Source of the DNA: an uncultured Pelagibacteraceae bacterium
GTDB taxonomy: Bacteria; Pseudomonadota; Alphaproteobacteria; Pelagibacterales; Pelagibacteraceae
NCBI GenBank assembly: GCA_902599495.1
Contig: CACKFY010000004.1
Span: 23,970-87,969 of the forward strand
Direction: 5' to 3'
DNA length: 64,000 nt
Part shown: positions 18,147 through 27,031 of the stretch, piece after piece
Layout of the letters: each line of letters opens with the position of its first letter
How positions within the stretch are numbered: position 1 is the first letter of the stretch
Program-made: the position numbers and the translations under genes
Notes under the pieces: model-generated
What the model was told of the DNA's origin: nothing
The model's input: only the letters and a program-made list of their open reading frames with translations
Databases searched by the model: none

Positions 18147-19079
18147 TTAGTTAATCCAGCTGTCAAAGATACTTTGATTTGCCTTTATCCAGTCTTCAGC
18201 ATGTTTCTTTATCGCTTTTTCACTTTTTTCGCCAGCGTTCATCTTAAGGTTTTGCTCAGCGATATCTGCTAGTGGTATAAAGGCTTTTTTTAACATTTTT
18301 TCAACTTTTGGATTAGCTTTTAAAAAATCAACATTTGCTGCAGCTCTAATATCATTTACACCAAAACCCATATTTAATTTAGATTTTGTTGCATTTGGTA
18401 CTTTAACTTCTTTTGTTTCGCTGTAAGGCACTTCAATCCAAACAACATCTTCTCCTAATTTTAATGTTCCAACTGTCCAGTTTGGCGTCCAAGTATAAAA
18501 TAAGATTGATTTTCCATTTTTGTATCTTGAAATTGTATCAGCCATAGATGCAGAATAATCGGCTTTTAATGGATTAATAAAATCTCCAAGACCAAGTTCT
18601 TCAAAATGTTTTGTAATTATCTTTTCACATCCCCACCCTGGGTGACATGCTACTAAATCAGCTTTTCCATCACCATTTGTGTCGAATTCTTTTGCATGTT
18701 TTTTGATATCCATTATTGATTTTATATTGAATTTGTCAGCAGTTTTCTTATCAATTAAATAACCCTGTAAACCACCCTTTTCTACAACATATCCTACGGG
18801 TTTAACTTTTCCCATTGATTCAGTTACATAGGTATTATGATTATCAAACCATCCGTTTACCCATAAATCCATATCACCTGCAGCAGCTGCCACATAAAAG
18901 ACTTGAGGCTTCATTACTGTTGGTCCAGTCACTTTATAACCCATTTTTTCTAAAGCTTTTTTATATATTTCTGCTTGAAAATAACCTGTATCCCAATCAG
19001 CTTTTCCCATTTTAATTTCTTTTGCATTTAAAGAAGTTAAGAAAAATAGCGCGCTTATAATTGATATAATAAATTTCAT
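18147..19079 (-). CDS. ProX-like substrate-binding protein, copy 2
   Basis: Close paralogue of 17072..18013 (tandem duplication). Confidence 0.9.
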   Translation of the reverse strand: MKFIISIISALFFLTSLNAKEIKMGKADWDTGYFQAEIYKKALEKMGYKVTGPTVMKPQVFYVAAAAGDMDLWVNGWFDNHNTYVTESMGKVKPVGYVVEKGGLQGYLIDKKTADKFNIKSIMDIKKHAKEFDTNGDGKADLVACHPGWGCEKIITKHFEELGLGDFINPLKADYSASMADTISRYKNGKSILFYTWTPNWTVGTLKLGEDVVWIEVPYSETKEVKVPNATKSKLNMGFGVNDIRAAANVDFLKANPKVEKMLKKAFIPLADIAEQNLKMNAGEKSEKAIKKHAEDWIKANQSIFDSWIN

Positions 19080-19139
19080 CCTTAATAGATTAAGATAATT
19101 TAGTAGATAATTAAAATTGAGATTTGTCGCAGTTTAGAA

Positions 19140-19553
19140 TCAGCTTCTTTTACAGCTTGTACACAAGCCGTAAAATTCTAAATTATATTTTTTATAGGTC
19201 ATACCTGTTTTGTCATGAAAATTTTTTAAATATTTAGAAAGTTTTTGGTTACTAATTTCAGTTACCTTTTCGCATGTTTCACAAATTGAGAAAGCTGTAG
19301 CTTTAGAAATTTCACAATTTGAATTTTTACAAGCCACAAAAGCATTTCTGCTTTCTACTTTATGAATTTTTCCTAATTTAATTAATTTTTCTAAGGCTCT
19401 ATAAACTTGTAAGGGGGCTTTAATGCCTTTTTTTTGAACATTAAATAAAATTGAATAAGCTTTTAAAGGTTCTTTTGCTTTTTCAATAATATCTAGAATT
19501 ATTTTTTGATTTTTAGAAAGAGTTTGTATTTGAGCCATATTATATTTTACCAA
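19140..19553 (-). CDS. zur: Fur-family regulator, Zur-like
   Basis: Fur-like winged helix, CxxC pairs (CETC, CTSC), downstream of znuCB. Confidence 0.85.
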   Translation of the reverse strand: MVKYNMAQIQTLSKNQKIILDIIEKAKEPLKAYSILFNVQKKGIKAPLQVYRALEKLIKLGKIHKVESRNAFVACKNSNCEISKATAFSICETCEKVTEISNQKLSKYLKNFHDKTGMTYKKYNLEFYGLCTSCKRS

Positions 19554-19560
19554 TTAACTT

Positions 19561-20364
19561 TCATTTTTTCAATTCAGAAAATTTTTTTGTTTTAATAAGT
19601 GAAATTAAAAATAGTAGTAATGCTGCAGTTATAATTGAAGGACCAGATGCTGTATTAAATTCTAAAGAAGAAAACAATCCTATTAAAATTGATAATAATC
19701 CTCCTATTGTGGATAAAAATGCCATTTGTATTGGATTATTTGACATATTTCTTGCTAGCGCAGCTGGAATAATTAGCATTCCAGTTATTAAAAGAAGTCC
19801 AACTATTTTTATTGAAACAGCAATTATAGCTGCCATCAAAATTGTAAATATCGCATTGTATCTGTCTGGTTTCATTCCTTCTGCTTTAGCTAAATCGTAA
19901 TTTATTGTTGAAGCAAACAAAGGCTTCCAAATAATTTTTAAAATTATTAAGATAAATACACCGCCGCCCCAAATTAATAACAAATCGCTTTGACTTACAG
20001 CTAGTATATCGCCGAACAGCAATCCCATTACATCAAATCTTATAGTTGTTAAAAATCCAATAATTACAAGCCCTATTGCTAGAGATGAATGAGCTAATAA
20101 ACCTAGTAAAGCATCGTTAGGAAGATTTGTTTTACTTTGTAATTGAAGAAGGAAAATAGCTATAACCGCTGATGTTAAAAAAACTGATAAAGCAATATTA
20201 AGTTCAAATACCAAAGCCATAGTTACACCTAATAAAGCTGAATGTGCAAGTGTGCCTGCAAAAAAAGACAATCTTCTCCAAATTACAAAGCATCCTATTG
20301 GACCTGTTATTAAAGCTATTCCAATTCCTGCAAGTAAAGCTCTTATAAAAAAATCATCAAGCAT
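19561..20364 (-). CDS. znuB: Zinc ABC transporter permease
   Basis: ABC-3 family permease sequence; znuCB-zur order. Confidence 0.92.
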   Translation of the reverse strand: MLDDFFIRALLAGIGIALITGPIGCFVIWRRLSFFAGTLAHSALLGVTMALVFELNIALSVFLTSAVIAIFLLQLQSKTNLPNDALLGLLAHSSLAIGLVIIGFLTTIRFDVMGLLFGDILAVSQSDLLLIWGGGVFILIILKIIWKPLFASTINYDLAKAEGMKPDRYNAIFTILMAAIIAVSIKIVGLLLITGMLIIPAALARNMSNNPIQMAFLSTIGGLLSILIGLFSSLEFNTASGPSIITAALLLFLISLIKTKKFSELKK

Positions 20365-20365
20365 A

Positions 20366-21112
20366 TTATTTTTGATCTATTGTTCCGTCTTGAGAGTGAG
20401 TATGGTCATGTTTATGCTCGTAAAGGGATAGGATATTTGAAGCTCTATCACCGAATAATTCTTTATATTTGCTATCTTTAACGACATGATGTGGTGTTCC
20501 AGAGCAACAGACATGTCCATTTAAGCATAATACATAATCAGTAGCGGACATCACTACATGCAAATCATGTGAAATTAAAAGTATTCCACATTTCATTTTT
20601 TCTGAAATTTTTTTGATTAATTCATATAAGGCAATTTCACCTTTAAAATCAACACCCTGCACAGGTTCATCAAGCACTAATAATTCTGGTTGCTTAGAAA
20701 TAGCCCTTGCTATCAAAACTCTTTGAAACTCTCCTCCAGATAAATTACTTAAACTTTTATCCTTTAAATGTTCAACGCCTGTTAAATTTAAAGCTATATT
20801 AATTTGATCCTGGGTTAATTCCTCTGTCAAAGTCATAAAATCCGAAACTCTAATTGGTAAGGTCCAATCTATTAAAATTTTTTGAGGCACGTATCCAATT
20901 TTATTAGTGTATGTTTTAACTTTGCCATCTATTTTTTTATATATTCCCAGTGCAATTTTTGCTGTTGTTGATTTTCCAGAACCATTTGGACCTATCAACG
21001 TAACTATTTCACCTTGTTTAACTTCAAACGAAACACCTTTAACTAAAGATTTATCGTTTATTGAAATACCAACATTTTCAACCTTGAGTAGTACCTTATT
21101 TTTGTTTTCCAT
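20366..21112 (-). CDS. znuC: Zinc ABC transporter ATP-binding protein
   Basis: GPNGSGKST, LSGGEFQRVLIARA; His-rich C-terminus EHKHDHTHSQDG. Confidence 0.92.
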   Translation of the reverse strand: MENKNKVLLKVENVGISINDKSLVKGVSFEVKQGEIVTLIGPNGSGKSTTAKIALGIYKKIDGKVKTYTNKIGYVPQKILIDWTLPIRVSDFMTLTEELTQDQINIALNLTGVEHLKDKSLSNLSGGEFQRVLIARAISKQPELLVLDEPVQGVDFKGEIALYELIKKISEKMKCGILLISHDLHVVMSATDYVLCLNGHVCCSGTPHHVVKDSKYKELFGDRASNILSLYEHKHDHTHSQDGTIDQK

Positions 21113-21133
21113 AATAAAATCCTTGACCTTAAA

Positions 21134-21169
21134 TATGTTATATTATAACAAATGTTATATTATAACACC
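21134..21169. promoter_or_regulatory. Tandem Zur-box-like palindromes in znuC/znuA divergent promoter
   Basis: Two perfect GTTATA-T-TATAAC cores at 21137-21149 and 21154-21166 (17 bp centre to centre). Confidence 0.82.
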
Positions 21170-22204
21170 ATGATAAACAAATTATTAAAGCTTACAATTA
21201 CTTTATTTATTACATTTACTGTAAATTTTTCAGCTAATGCAGATATTAAAGTTGTAGCTTCTATAAAACCTATACACTCATTAGCAAGTTATTTAATGGA
21301 TGGTGTAGGTAAACCAGATTTAATTGTAGATGGGTATAATTCTCCTCATGGATTTGCATTAAAACCATCGCACGCTAAAATGTTACAAAATGCTGACCTA
21401 GTTTTTTGGGTTGGTGAAGACTTAGAAACTTTTTTAGAAAAACCATTAAAATCAGTAGCAAAAAAAGCTGAAAAAATAGAATTAATGGAAATTAAAGGAT
21501 TAAAAAAATTAGAATTTAGAGAAAGAAACATATTCGAAGGCCATGATGACCATGGACATGACGATCACAAAGAACACGGTCATAAAGAAGCTAAACACGA
21601 TGATCATAAAGAACACGGTCATAAAGAAGCTAAACATGACGATCACAAAGAACACGGTCATAAAGAGGATAAACACGACGATCATCACGAGCATGCTCAC
21701 GGTGAACATGATCCACATATTTGGCTTGATCCAATGAACGCGAAAGTAATTTTAAGTGAAATGGCAGAGCATCTAATTGAAAACGATCAAGAAAATGCAT
21801 CAAAATATAAAGCTAATTTAAAAAAAGCACACAAAGAGTTAGACAAACTAACAAAAAAAGTTAAATCTGATTTAAATAAAGACTTTAAATCAATTGTTTT
21901 TCATGACGCCTACCAGTATTTCGAAAAAAGATTTGATGTTAATGTTTTAGGAGCTTTTACAGTAAATACAGATGTATTACCTGGTGCAGAACAATTATCT
22001 GAGATAAGAGAAGTAATTGAACATGAAAAAGTAAGTTGTGTATTTTCTGAACCTCAATTTAACCCAGATATAATCAAAGCAGTAGCAAAAGATACAAATA
22101 TTAAGACTGGAGTTATAGATCCTTTAGGAGCAACTCTAAATCCAGGAAAATCATTATATTTTGATTTAATTAGAAATATGTCTAAATCTTTCAAAGGTTG
22201 TTAA
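21170..22204 (+). CDS. znuA: Zinc ABC transporter substrate-binding protein (start corrected from 21152)
   Basis: MINKLLKLTITLFITFTVNFSANADIKVVASIKPIHSLA; His-rich loop; HIWLDP. Track start 21152 lies inside the Zur box, so the internal ATG at 21170 is preferred. Confidence 0.93.
   Translation: MINKLLKLTITLFITFTVNFSANADIKVVASIKPIHSLASYLMDGVGKPDLIVDGYNSPHGFALKPSHAKMLQNADLVFWVGEDLETFLEKPLKSVAKKAEKIELMEIKGLKKLEFRERNIFEGHDDHGHDDHKEHGHKEAKHDDHKEHGHKEAKHDDHKEHGHKEDKHDDHHEHAHGEHDPHIWLDPMNAKVILSEMAEHLIENDQENASKYKANLKKAHKELDKLTKKVKSDLNKDFKSIVFHDAYQYFEKRFDVNVLGAFTVNTDVLPGAEQLSEIREVIEHEKVSCVFSEPQFNPDIIKAVAKDTNIKTGVIDPLGATLNPGKSLYFDLIRNMSKSFKGC
21560..21676 (+). repeat. 3 x 39-nt coding tandem repeat in znuA His-rich loop
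   Basis: DDHKEHGHKEAKH / DDHKEHGHKEAKH / DDHKEHGHKEDKH, followed by a degenerate fourth unit. Confidence 0.95.
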
Positions 22205-22221
22205 GATTAATAATTTTAACA

Positions 22222-23442
22222 TTAGCTAAAATTTTTGTTATCTTCATTAATAGCTTCTTTAAGTCTTATCAAATAATCAGGAATAGCACTTTTAACTCTG
22301 CTCCATGTAGGTATGAACGGCGTATCCATAGGACTTTTTAAAAAAGAATCACCGGCCTTCATTATATTTGAAGCAAATAATTCGACTGTTTTTTCCTCAG
22401 TATGAGAATCAAATTTAAAACCATTCATTTCAGCATCGCTTCTATAGATGTCAATTAAATCTAATGCATATCGATAATATGTAGCTTTTAATGATCTAAA
22501 AGTTTCAGGGCTAAAAGTATTTCCTTGTGTTGCTAGTTTTCTAATTAAAGTTTTAATAATATCTAAAGACATTCTTGATAGTCCTTTGTTTTCATTATTT
22601 GCTGATAAGTCCTGATGTTTATGATCATATTTGTCAGCTAAATCAACTTGGCAAATATTTTGGGGAGAAAAATTTCTTTGCATTTCTGACAGAATACCAA
22701 CTTCAATACCCCAGTCTGATGATATTCTAAGCTCTGGTAAAACATTTCTTCTAAATGAAAACTCGCCTGCAAGAGGGTATTTGAATGATTTCATAAATTC
22801 TAAATAATCACTTTTTCCAATAGTTTTTTCTAAAGCAGTTAACAAAGGAAACACAAGTAATCTTGCAACTCGACCATTCATTTTCCCATTAGCTATTCTT
22901 GGGTAATATCCCTTACAAAACTCAAAGTTAAAAAAAGGATTTACAACAGGATAAAATAACTTTGCTAGCATTCTTCTATCATAAGTTTTAATATCACAAT
23001 CGTGAAGAGCAACAGATCTAGCTTCATCTCTTGCAATACACATGCCAAGACAATACCAAACATTTCTACCTTTTCCTGTCTCGCTCGGTGCTAAACCTTT
23101 CTCTTTAAGTTCTTCATGCAATTTTTTTAATTTAGGTCCATCATTCCATAAGATTGTAAAAGGTGTGTTTAAACCTTTAAAAAATTTCCAAGCCTTGATA
23201 GCCTCTGATTTTGAAGCCTTATCTAAACCAATAATGATATGGTTAAGATATTTTGTTTCTCCAATTTGTTTTACAATATTAGGTAATGCATCTCCTTTAA
23301 GTTCAGAATATAGACTTGGTAAAATTAATTCCATTTTTCTTTCTTTTGAAAATTTTAATAATTCTTTTTCTATATCAGCTGTAGATTTAGTCCCAAAATC
23401 GTGGAGATTTGAAATTATTCCATTTTGAGAAAAGTCACCCAT
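22222..23442 (-). CDS. Glucosyl-3-phosphoglycerate synthase-like glycosyltransferase (start likely 23442)
   Basis: GpgS-like sequence MGDFSQNGIISNLHDF..., GRNVWYCLGMCIARDEARSVALHDCDI; next to MPGP-family phosphatase. Confidence 0.78.
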   Translation of the reverse strand: MGDFSQNGIISNLHDFGTKSTADIEKELLKFSKERKMELILPSLYSELKGDALPNIVKQIGETKYLNHIIIGLDKASKSEAIKAWKFFKGLNTPFTILWNDGPKLKKLHEELKEKGLAPSETGKGRNVWYCLGMCIARDEARSVALHDCDIKTYDRRMLAKLFYPVVNPFFNFEFCKGYYPRIANGKMNGRVARLLVFPLLTALEKTIGKSDYLEFMKSFKYPLAGEFSFRRNVLPELRISSDWGIEVGILSEMQRNFSPQNICQVDLADKYDHKHQDLSANNENKGLSRMSLDIIKTLIRKLATQGNTFSPETFRSLKATYYRYALDLIDIYRSDAEMNGFKFDSHTEEKTVELFASNIMKAGDSFLKSPMDTPFIPTWSRVKSAIPDYLIRLKEAINEDNKNFS

Positions 23443-23459
23443 AACAAAACTTATTCCTT

Positions 23460-24260
23460 TTATTTTATTTTTTCTAGTGCCAATTTGACAACCTCTACCC
23501 ACCCTTCTGGTGCAGTTTGTTTTGATATTATCAAATTTTTAATTTGTAGATCTTTATTAATAAACTTATCATTTTTTACCAAACAAGGTACATCTGAATT
23601 TTTTAGCATTTCTAGGTCATTATGATTATCGCCTATTGCTATAGTTTTTGGTTTAGATTTATATTTATTTTCAAGCATATAAATTATTTTCTTCATAGCA
23701 TCAGCTTTATTAACTCTATCACCTAAATTTAAAACCCTTCCACCATCTTTGAAATCTAAACCGATTTCTAATAAAATATTTTTTAAACTTAATTTTTCCT
23801 TGTTATTTCCCTCAAATTTTATCGGTATTGTACATGTTCTCTTAAATACCTGCTTAAGCTTATTTTCTGGTAAACCAAATATTTGAATTTGTTCTTGCGT
23901 TGTTAGATTTGAAATAACTCTACATTTGGATTTTAAATCTTGATTTATATTTTTATCAAAAATATTTTGAATTTCATAAACATTTTTAGCTAGAATAATT
24001 TTGTTTGGGAATTCGCTACTTAAAAAATTTAGGTTATGAATAATTGATCCATTTTCACTGATAAATGGAAATTTAAAGTTAGCTTCATTATTAAATTCTT
24101 TTATTTCATCCTCGGTTTTACTAGAATTCGGTATAATTATAATATTTTTGTTTTTTAACTCTTTTAGGAAAATTTTAATACTGTCGAACTTAAAAGTATC
24201 TCTATTTAAAAGTGTTCCATCTAAATCAGTAAATATTAAAATGGAAGAATTTGAATACAT
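23460..24260 (-). CDS. HAD phosphatase, mannosyl/glucosyl-3-phosphoglycerate phosphatase family
   Basis: FTDLDGTLL, IPNSSKTEDEI, IAIGDNHNDLEML. Confidence 0.82.
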   Translation of the reverse strand: MYSNSSILIFTDLDGTLLNRDTFKFDSIKIFLKELKNKNIIIIPNSSKTEDEIKEFNNEANFKFPFISENGSIIHNLNFLSSEFPNKIILAKNVYEIQNIFDKNINQDLKSKCRVISNLTTQEQIQIFGLPENKLKQVFKRTCTIPIKFEGNNKEKLSLKNILLEIGLDFKDGGRVLNLGDRVNKADAMKKIIYMLENKYKSKPKTIAIGDNHNDLEMLKNSDVPCLVKNDKFINKDLQIKNLIISKQTAPEGWVEVVKLALEKIK

Positions 24261-24288
24261 TTAAACTTTTAACACAAAAATAGTAAGA

Positions 24289-25731
24289 TTATACTTCTAT
24301 AACTAAAGTATCTTTTGAACCACCGCCTTGTGAACTATTAACTATAGTGCTTCCTTTTCGAAGAGCTACTCTAGTAAGGCCACCAGTTGTAACCCATGAA
24401 GTTTTACCACTAAGAACGAACGGTCTTAAATCAAGATGTCTTGGTTCAATTGAGTTTTCTGAAATTGTAGGAGTTGTTGACAAAACTTCAAGTGGTTGGG
24501 CAATGAAACCTTTTGGATCTTTATTAATCTTATTTATAAAATCGTTTTTTTCTTTTGTTGAAGCTTTGGGTCCTATCATAATACCATTTCCCCCAGATCC
24601 ATTAGTTGGTTTTACTACTAGTTCTGAAATATTCTCTAAAACATGCTCTCTTTCTATTTTGTTTCTACATAAAAAAGTTTCAACTTGATTAATTTTTGGC
24701 TCCTCATTTAAATAAAATTTTATCATTTTACCAACATATGAATAAATAGCTTTATCGTCCGCAATTCCTGTTCCAGGTGCGTTGACTATTCCTACGTTTC
24801 CTTTAATCCAAGATTTGAATAGACCGGCAACACCTAAAAGTGACTTCTTATAAAAAGTTTTTGGATCTAGAAAATTGTCATCTATTCTTCTATAAATACA
24901 ATCTACCTTTAACGGACCTTTAACCGTTTTCATGTAAACATAATCTTTTTCAACGAATAAATCTTTACCTTCAACTAAAGCTATACCCATTTGATCAGCT
25001 AAAAATTCATGTTCAAAATAAGCAGAGTTATATATACCTGGTGTAAGTAAAACCATATGAGGATTTTTAGTTTTTTTTGGTACGCATTCTTGCATACAAT
25101 TATAAAGTTTATTTGGATATTGATGAATTGAAGATACCTTGTATCTTGTAAATAATTCTGGAAAAACATCTCTCATCACCATACGATTTTCAAGCATGTA
25201 AGATACACCTGATGGAACTCTTAGATTATCCTCTAAAACTAAAAACTCTCCGTCTTTATTTTTAATTAAGTCAACACCTGATATATTAGACCAAGCTTTG
25301 TGCTTAGGTGAAAATCCTTCACATTGTTTTAAATAATAAGGAGATTTGAAAACCAATTCCTCAGGAATTAATTTTTCCTTAAAGATTTTTTTTTCATTAT
25401 ACACATCATCTATAAAAAGATTGAGCGCTTTGACTCTTTGTAATAATCCCTTTGAAACTTTATTCCATTCTTTTTTTTCTATAATTCTTGGGATAATATC
25501 TAAAGGCCATTTTTTTTCGTCTTGTCTTTTATCAGCAGAATAAACTTTAAAATTAATACCTCTCGCATTAATAGTGCTTTGACAGTTTTTCTCAATTTCA
25601 TTTAATTTTTTTATTCCATATCTTTCTAGGATGCCTGATATAGTTTTAGCTTGTTTTCTAAGCTTATTATCTAAGTTAAAATACTCATCATAAGACTTGC
25701 TAGAGTTATATTTTTTCCATATATCAACCAT
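24289..25731 (-). CDS. Circularly permuted ATP-grasp protein
   Basis: VLEDNLRVPSGVSYMLENR, VVKPTNGSGGNGIMIG, STIVNSSQGGGSKDTLV. Confidence 0.88.
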   Translation of the reverse strand: MVDIWKKYNSSKSYDEYFNLDNKLRKQAKTISGILERYGIKKLNEIEKNCQSTINARGINFKVYSADKRQDEKKWPLDIIPRIIEKKEWNKVSKGLLQRVKALNLFIDDVYNEKKIFKEKLIPEELVFKSPYYLKQCEGFSPKHKAWSNISGVDLIKNKDGEFLVLEDNLRVPSGVSYMLENRMVMRDVFPELFTRYKVSSIHQYPNKLYNCMQECVPKKTKNPHMVLLTPGIYNSAYFEHEFLADQMGIALVEGKDLFVEKDYVYMKTVKGPLKVDCIYRRIDDNFLDPKTFYKKSLLGVAGLFKSWIKGNVGIVNAPGTGIADDKAIYSYVGKMIKFYLNEEPKINQVETFLCRNKIEREHVLENISELVVKPTNGSGGNGIMIGPKASTKEKNDFINKINKDPKGFIAQPLEVLSTTPTISENSIEPRHLDLRPFVLSGKTSWVTTGGLTRVALRKGSTIVNSSQGGGSKDTLVIEV

Positions 25732-25838
25732 AAGTTAAAATTATTAATTATTTAGACAATTAATCAAATGCAAGAAATAGATGTCTGGCATGTGTAATTT
25801 GGGTTATCTATAATAGATTAAATATTTTAACATTAATT

Positions 25839-26564
25839 ATGACTTATTGTGTTGGTATAAAAACAAACGAAGGCGTAGTTTTGGCATCGGACTCAAGAAC
25901 TAATGCTGGTTTAGATAACGTCAATATTTACTCTAAGATGTTGACTTATGATGTAGGAGATAGAACAATAATTATAGTAACATCTGGAAATTTAGCTACC
26001 TCTCAAGCAGTTTTTAAATCATTAGAAAAAGATATAAAAAATAAAGATAGCTCGTTAAGTTTAAATACTTGTAAAGATTTTGAACAAATTGCATCATATA
26101 TTGGAAAACTCAATGTTAAACACTCGTCCCCTGATGGAGTAAATACAGACAGTTTAGTATTGGGATCTACTTTTATTATTGGAGGACAGATAAGAGGACA
26201 ACAACTAGAACTGTACATGGTTTATCCTCAAGGCAACTATATTAGACCTGCTGATAGTAAGCCTTACTTAGTAATAGGTGAAGTTAAATACGGAAAACCA
26301 ATTTTAGATAGAGTAATTACTCCAAGTGTTTCTATTGGAGATGCATCAAGGTGTGCATTAATTTCTATGGACTCAACTCTTAAAAGTGATCTTACAGTTG
26401 GACCGCCTATTGATATAGCTGTTTATAAAAAAGATGAAAAAAAAATGTGCTATTTAAAATGTCTGAATACTACTGATGACGATTATGCAAAAGTTTGCAA
26501 TCAATGGTCAGATAAAGTTTTACAAGTTTTTGACACTTTCCCAAAATTTGATTGGGAAAAATAA
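25839..26564 (+). CDS. Proteasome-type protease (Anbu-like)
   Basis: MTYCVGIKTNEGVVLASDSRTNAGLDNVNIYSKM; divergent from CP ATP-grasp. Confidence 0.85.
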   Translation: MTYCVGIKTNEGVVLASDSRTNAGLDNVNIYSKMLTYDVGDRTIIIVTSGNLATSQAVFKSLEKDIKNKDSSLSLNTCKDFEQIASYIGKLNVKHSSPDGVNTDSLVLGSTFIIGGQIRGQQLELYMVYPQGNYIRPADSKPYLVIGEVKYGKPILDRVITPSVSIGDASRCALISMDSTLKSDLTVGPPIDIAVYKKDEKKMCYLKCLNTTDDDYAKVCNQWSDKVLQVFDTFPKFDWEK

Positions 26565-26575
26565 TTTCATATTTA

Positions 26576-26992
26576 TTAATTTCCAATAAAATGAAAATTA
26601 ATTTTTCTTATATGCTTTTCAATTCTATGTTCAAATAAGTATAATCCCTGCCATGTACCTAAAATTAAATCATTATTTTTTATTGATAAAGAAAGATGAG
26701 TTGAGGTTAAAATAGTTTTTAGATGTGCTGGCATATCATCTTTACCCTCAGTGTCATGAATATAGCTTCGGTCCATAGGGACTAATTTATTAAAAAAACT
26801 TAAAATATCTTTTTGAACATCAGGGTCAGCATTTTCTTGTATAATTAATGAAGCGCTAGTGTGTAAAATGCTCAAATTAATAATGCCATTGAAAAATTCA
26901 TTTTTTTTAATCCATTTTTTAACTTCAGATGTAAAATCGTAAAGTTTCTGTCCATTAGTATTAATTTCTATTTCATGAAAGACTTGTTTCAT
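26576..26992 (-). CDS. YjbQ/UPF0047 family protein
   Basis: GIINLSILHTSASLIIQENADPDVQKDI; GTWQGLYLFEHR. Confidence 0.92.
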   Translation of the reverse strand: MKQVFHEIEINTNGQKLYDFTSEVKKWIKKNEFFNGIINLSILHTSASLIIQENADPDVQKDILSFFNKLVPMDRSYIHDTEGKDDMPAHLKTILTSTHLSLSIKNNDLILGTWQGLYLFEHRIEKHIRKINFHFIGN

Positions 26993-27031
26993 TTAAAAAA
27001 ATTGATGATAATGTAAATAATTCTTAAAACA

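Noticed and set aside
21560-21676. Short tandem repeat considered as CRISPR-like array
   Set aside because: No spacers between units, in-frame His-rich coding repeat; no cas genes.
21509-21737. Antisense and alternate-frame ORFs over znuA His repeats (MTVFFVIVMFSFF..., MTITKNTVIKKLN...)
   Set aside because: Arise from the 39-nt coding repeat read in wrong frames; low complexity.
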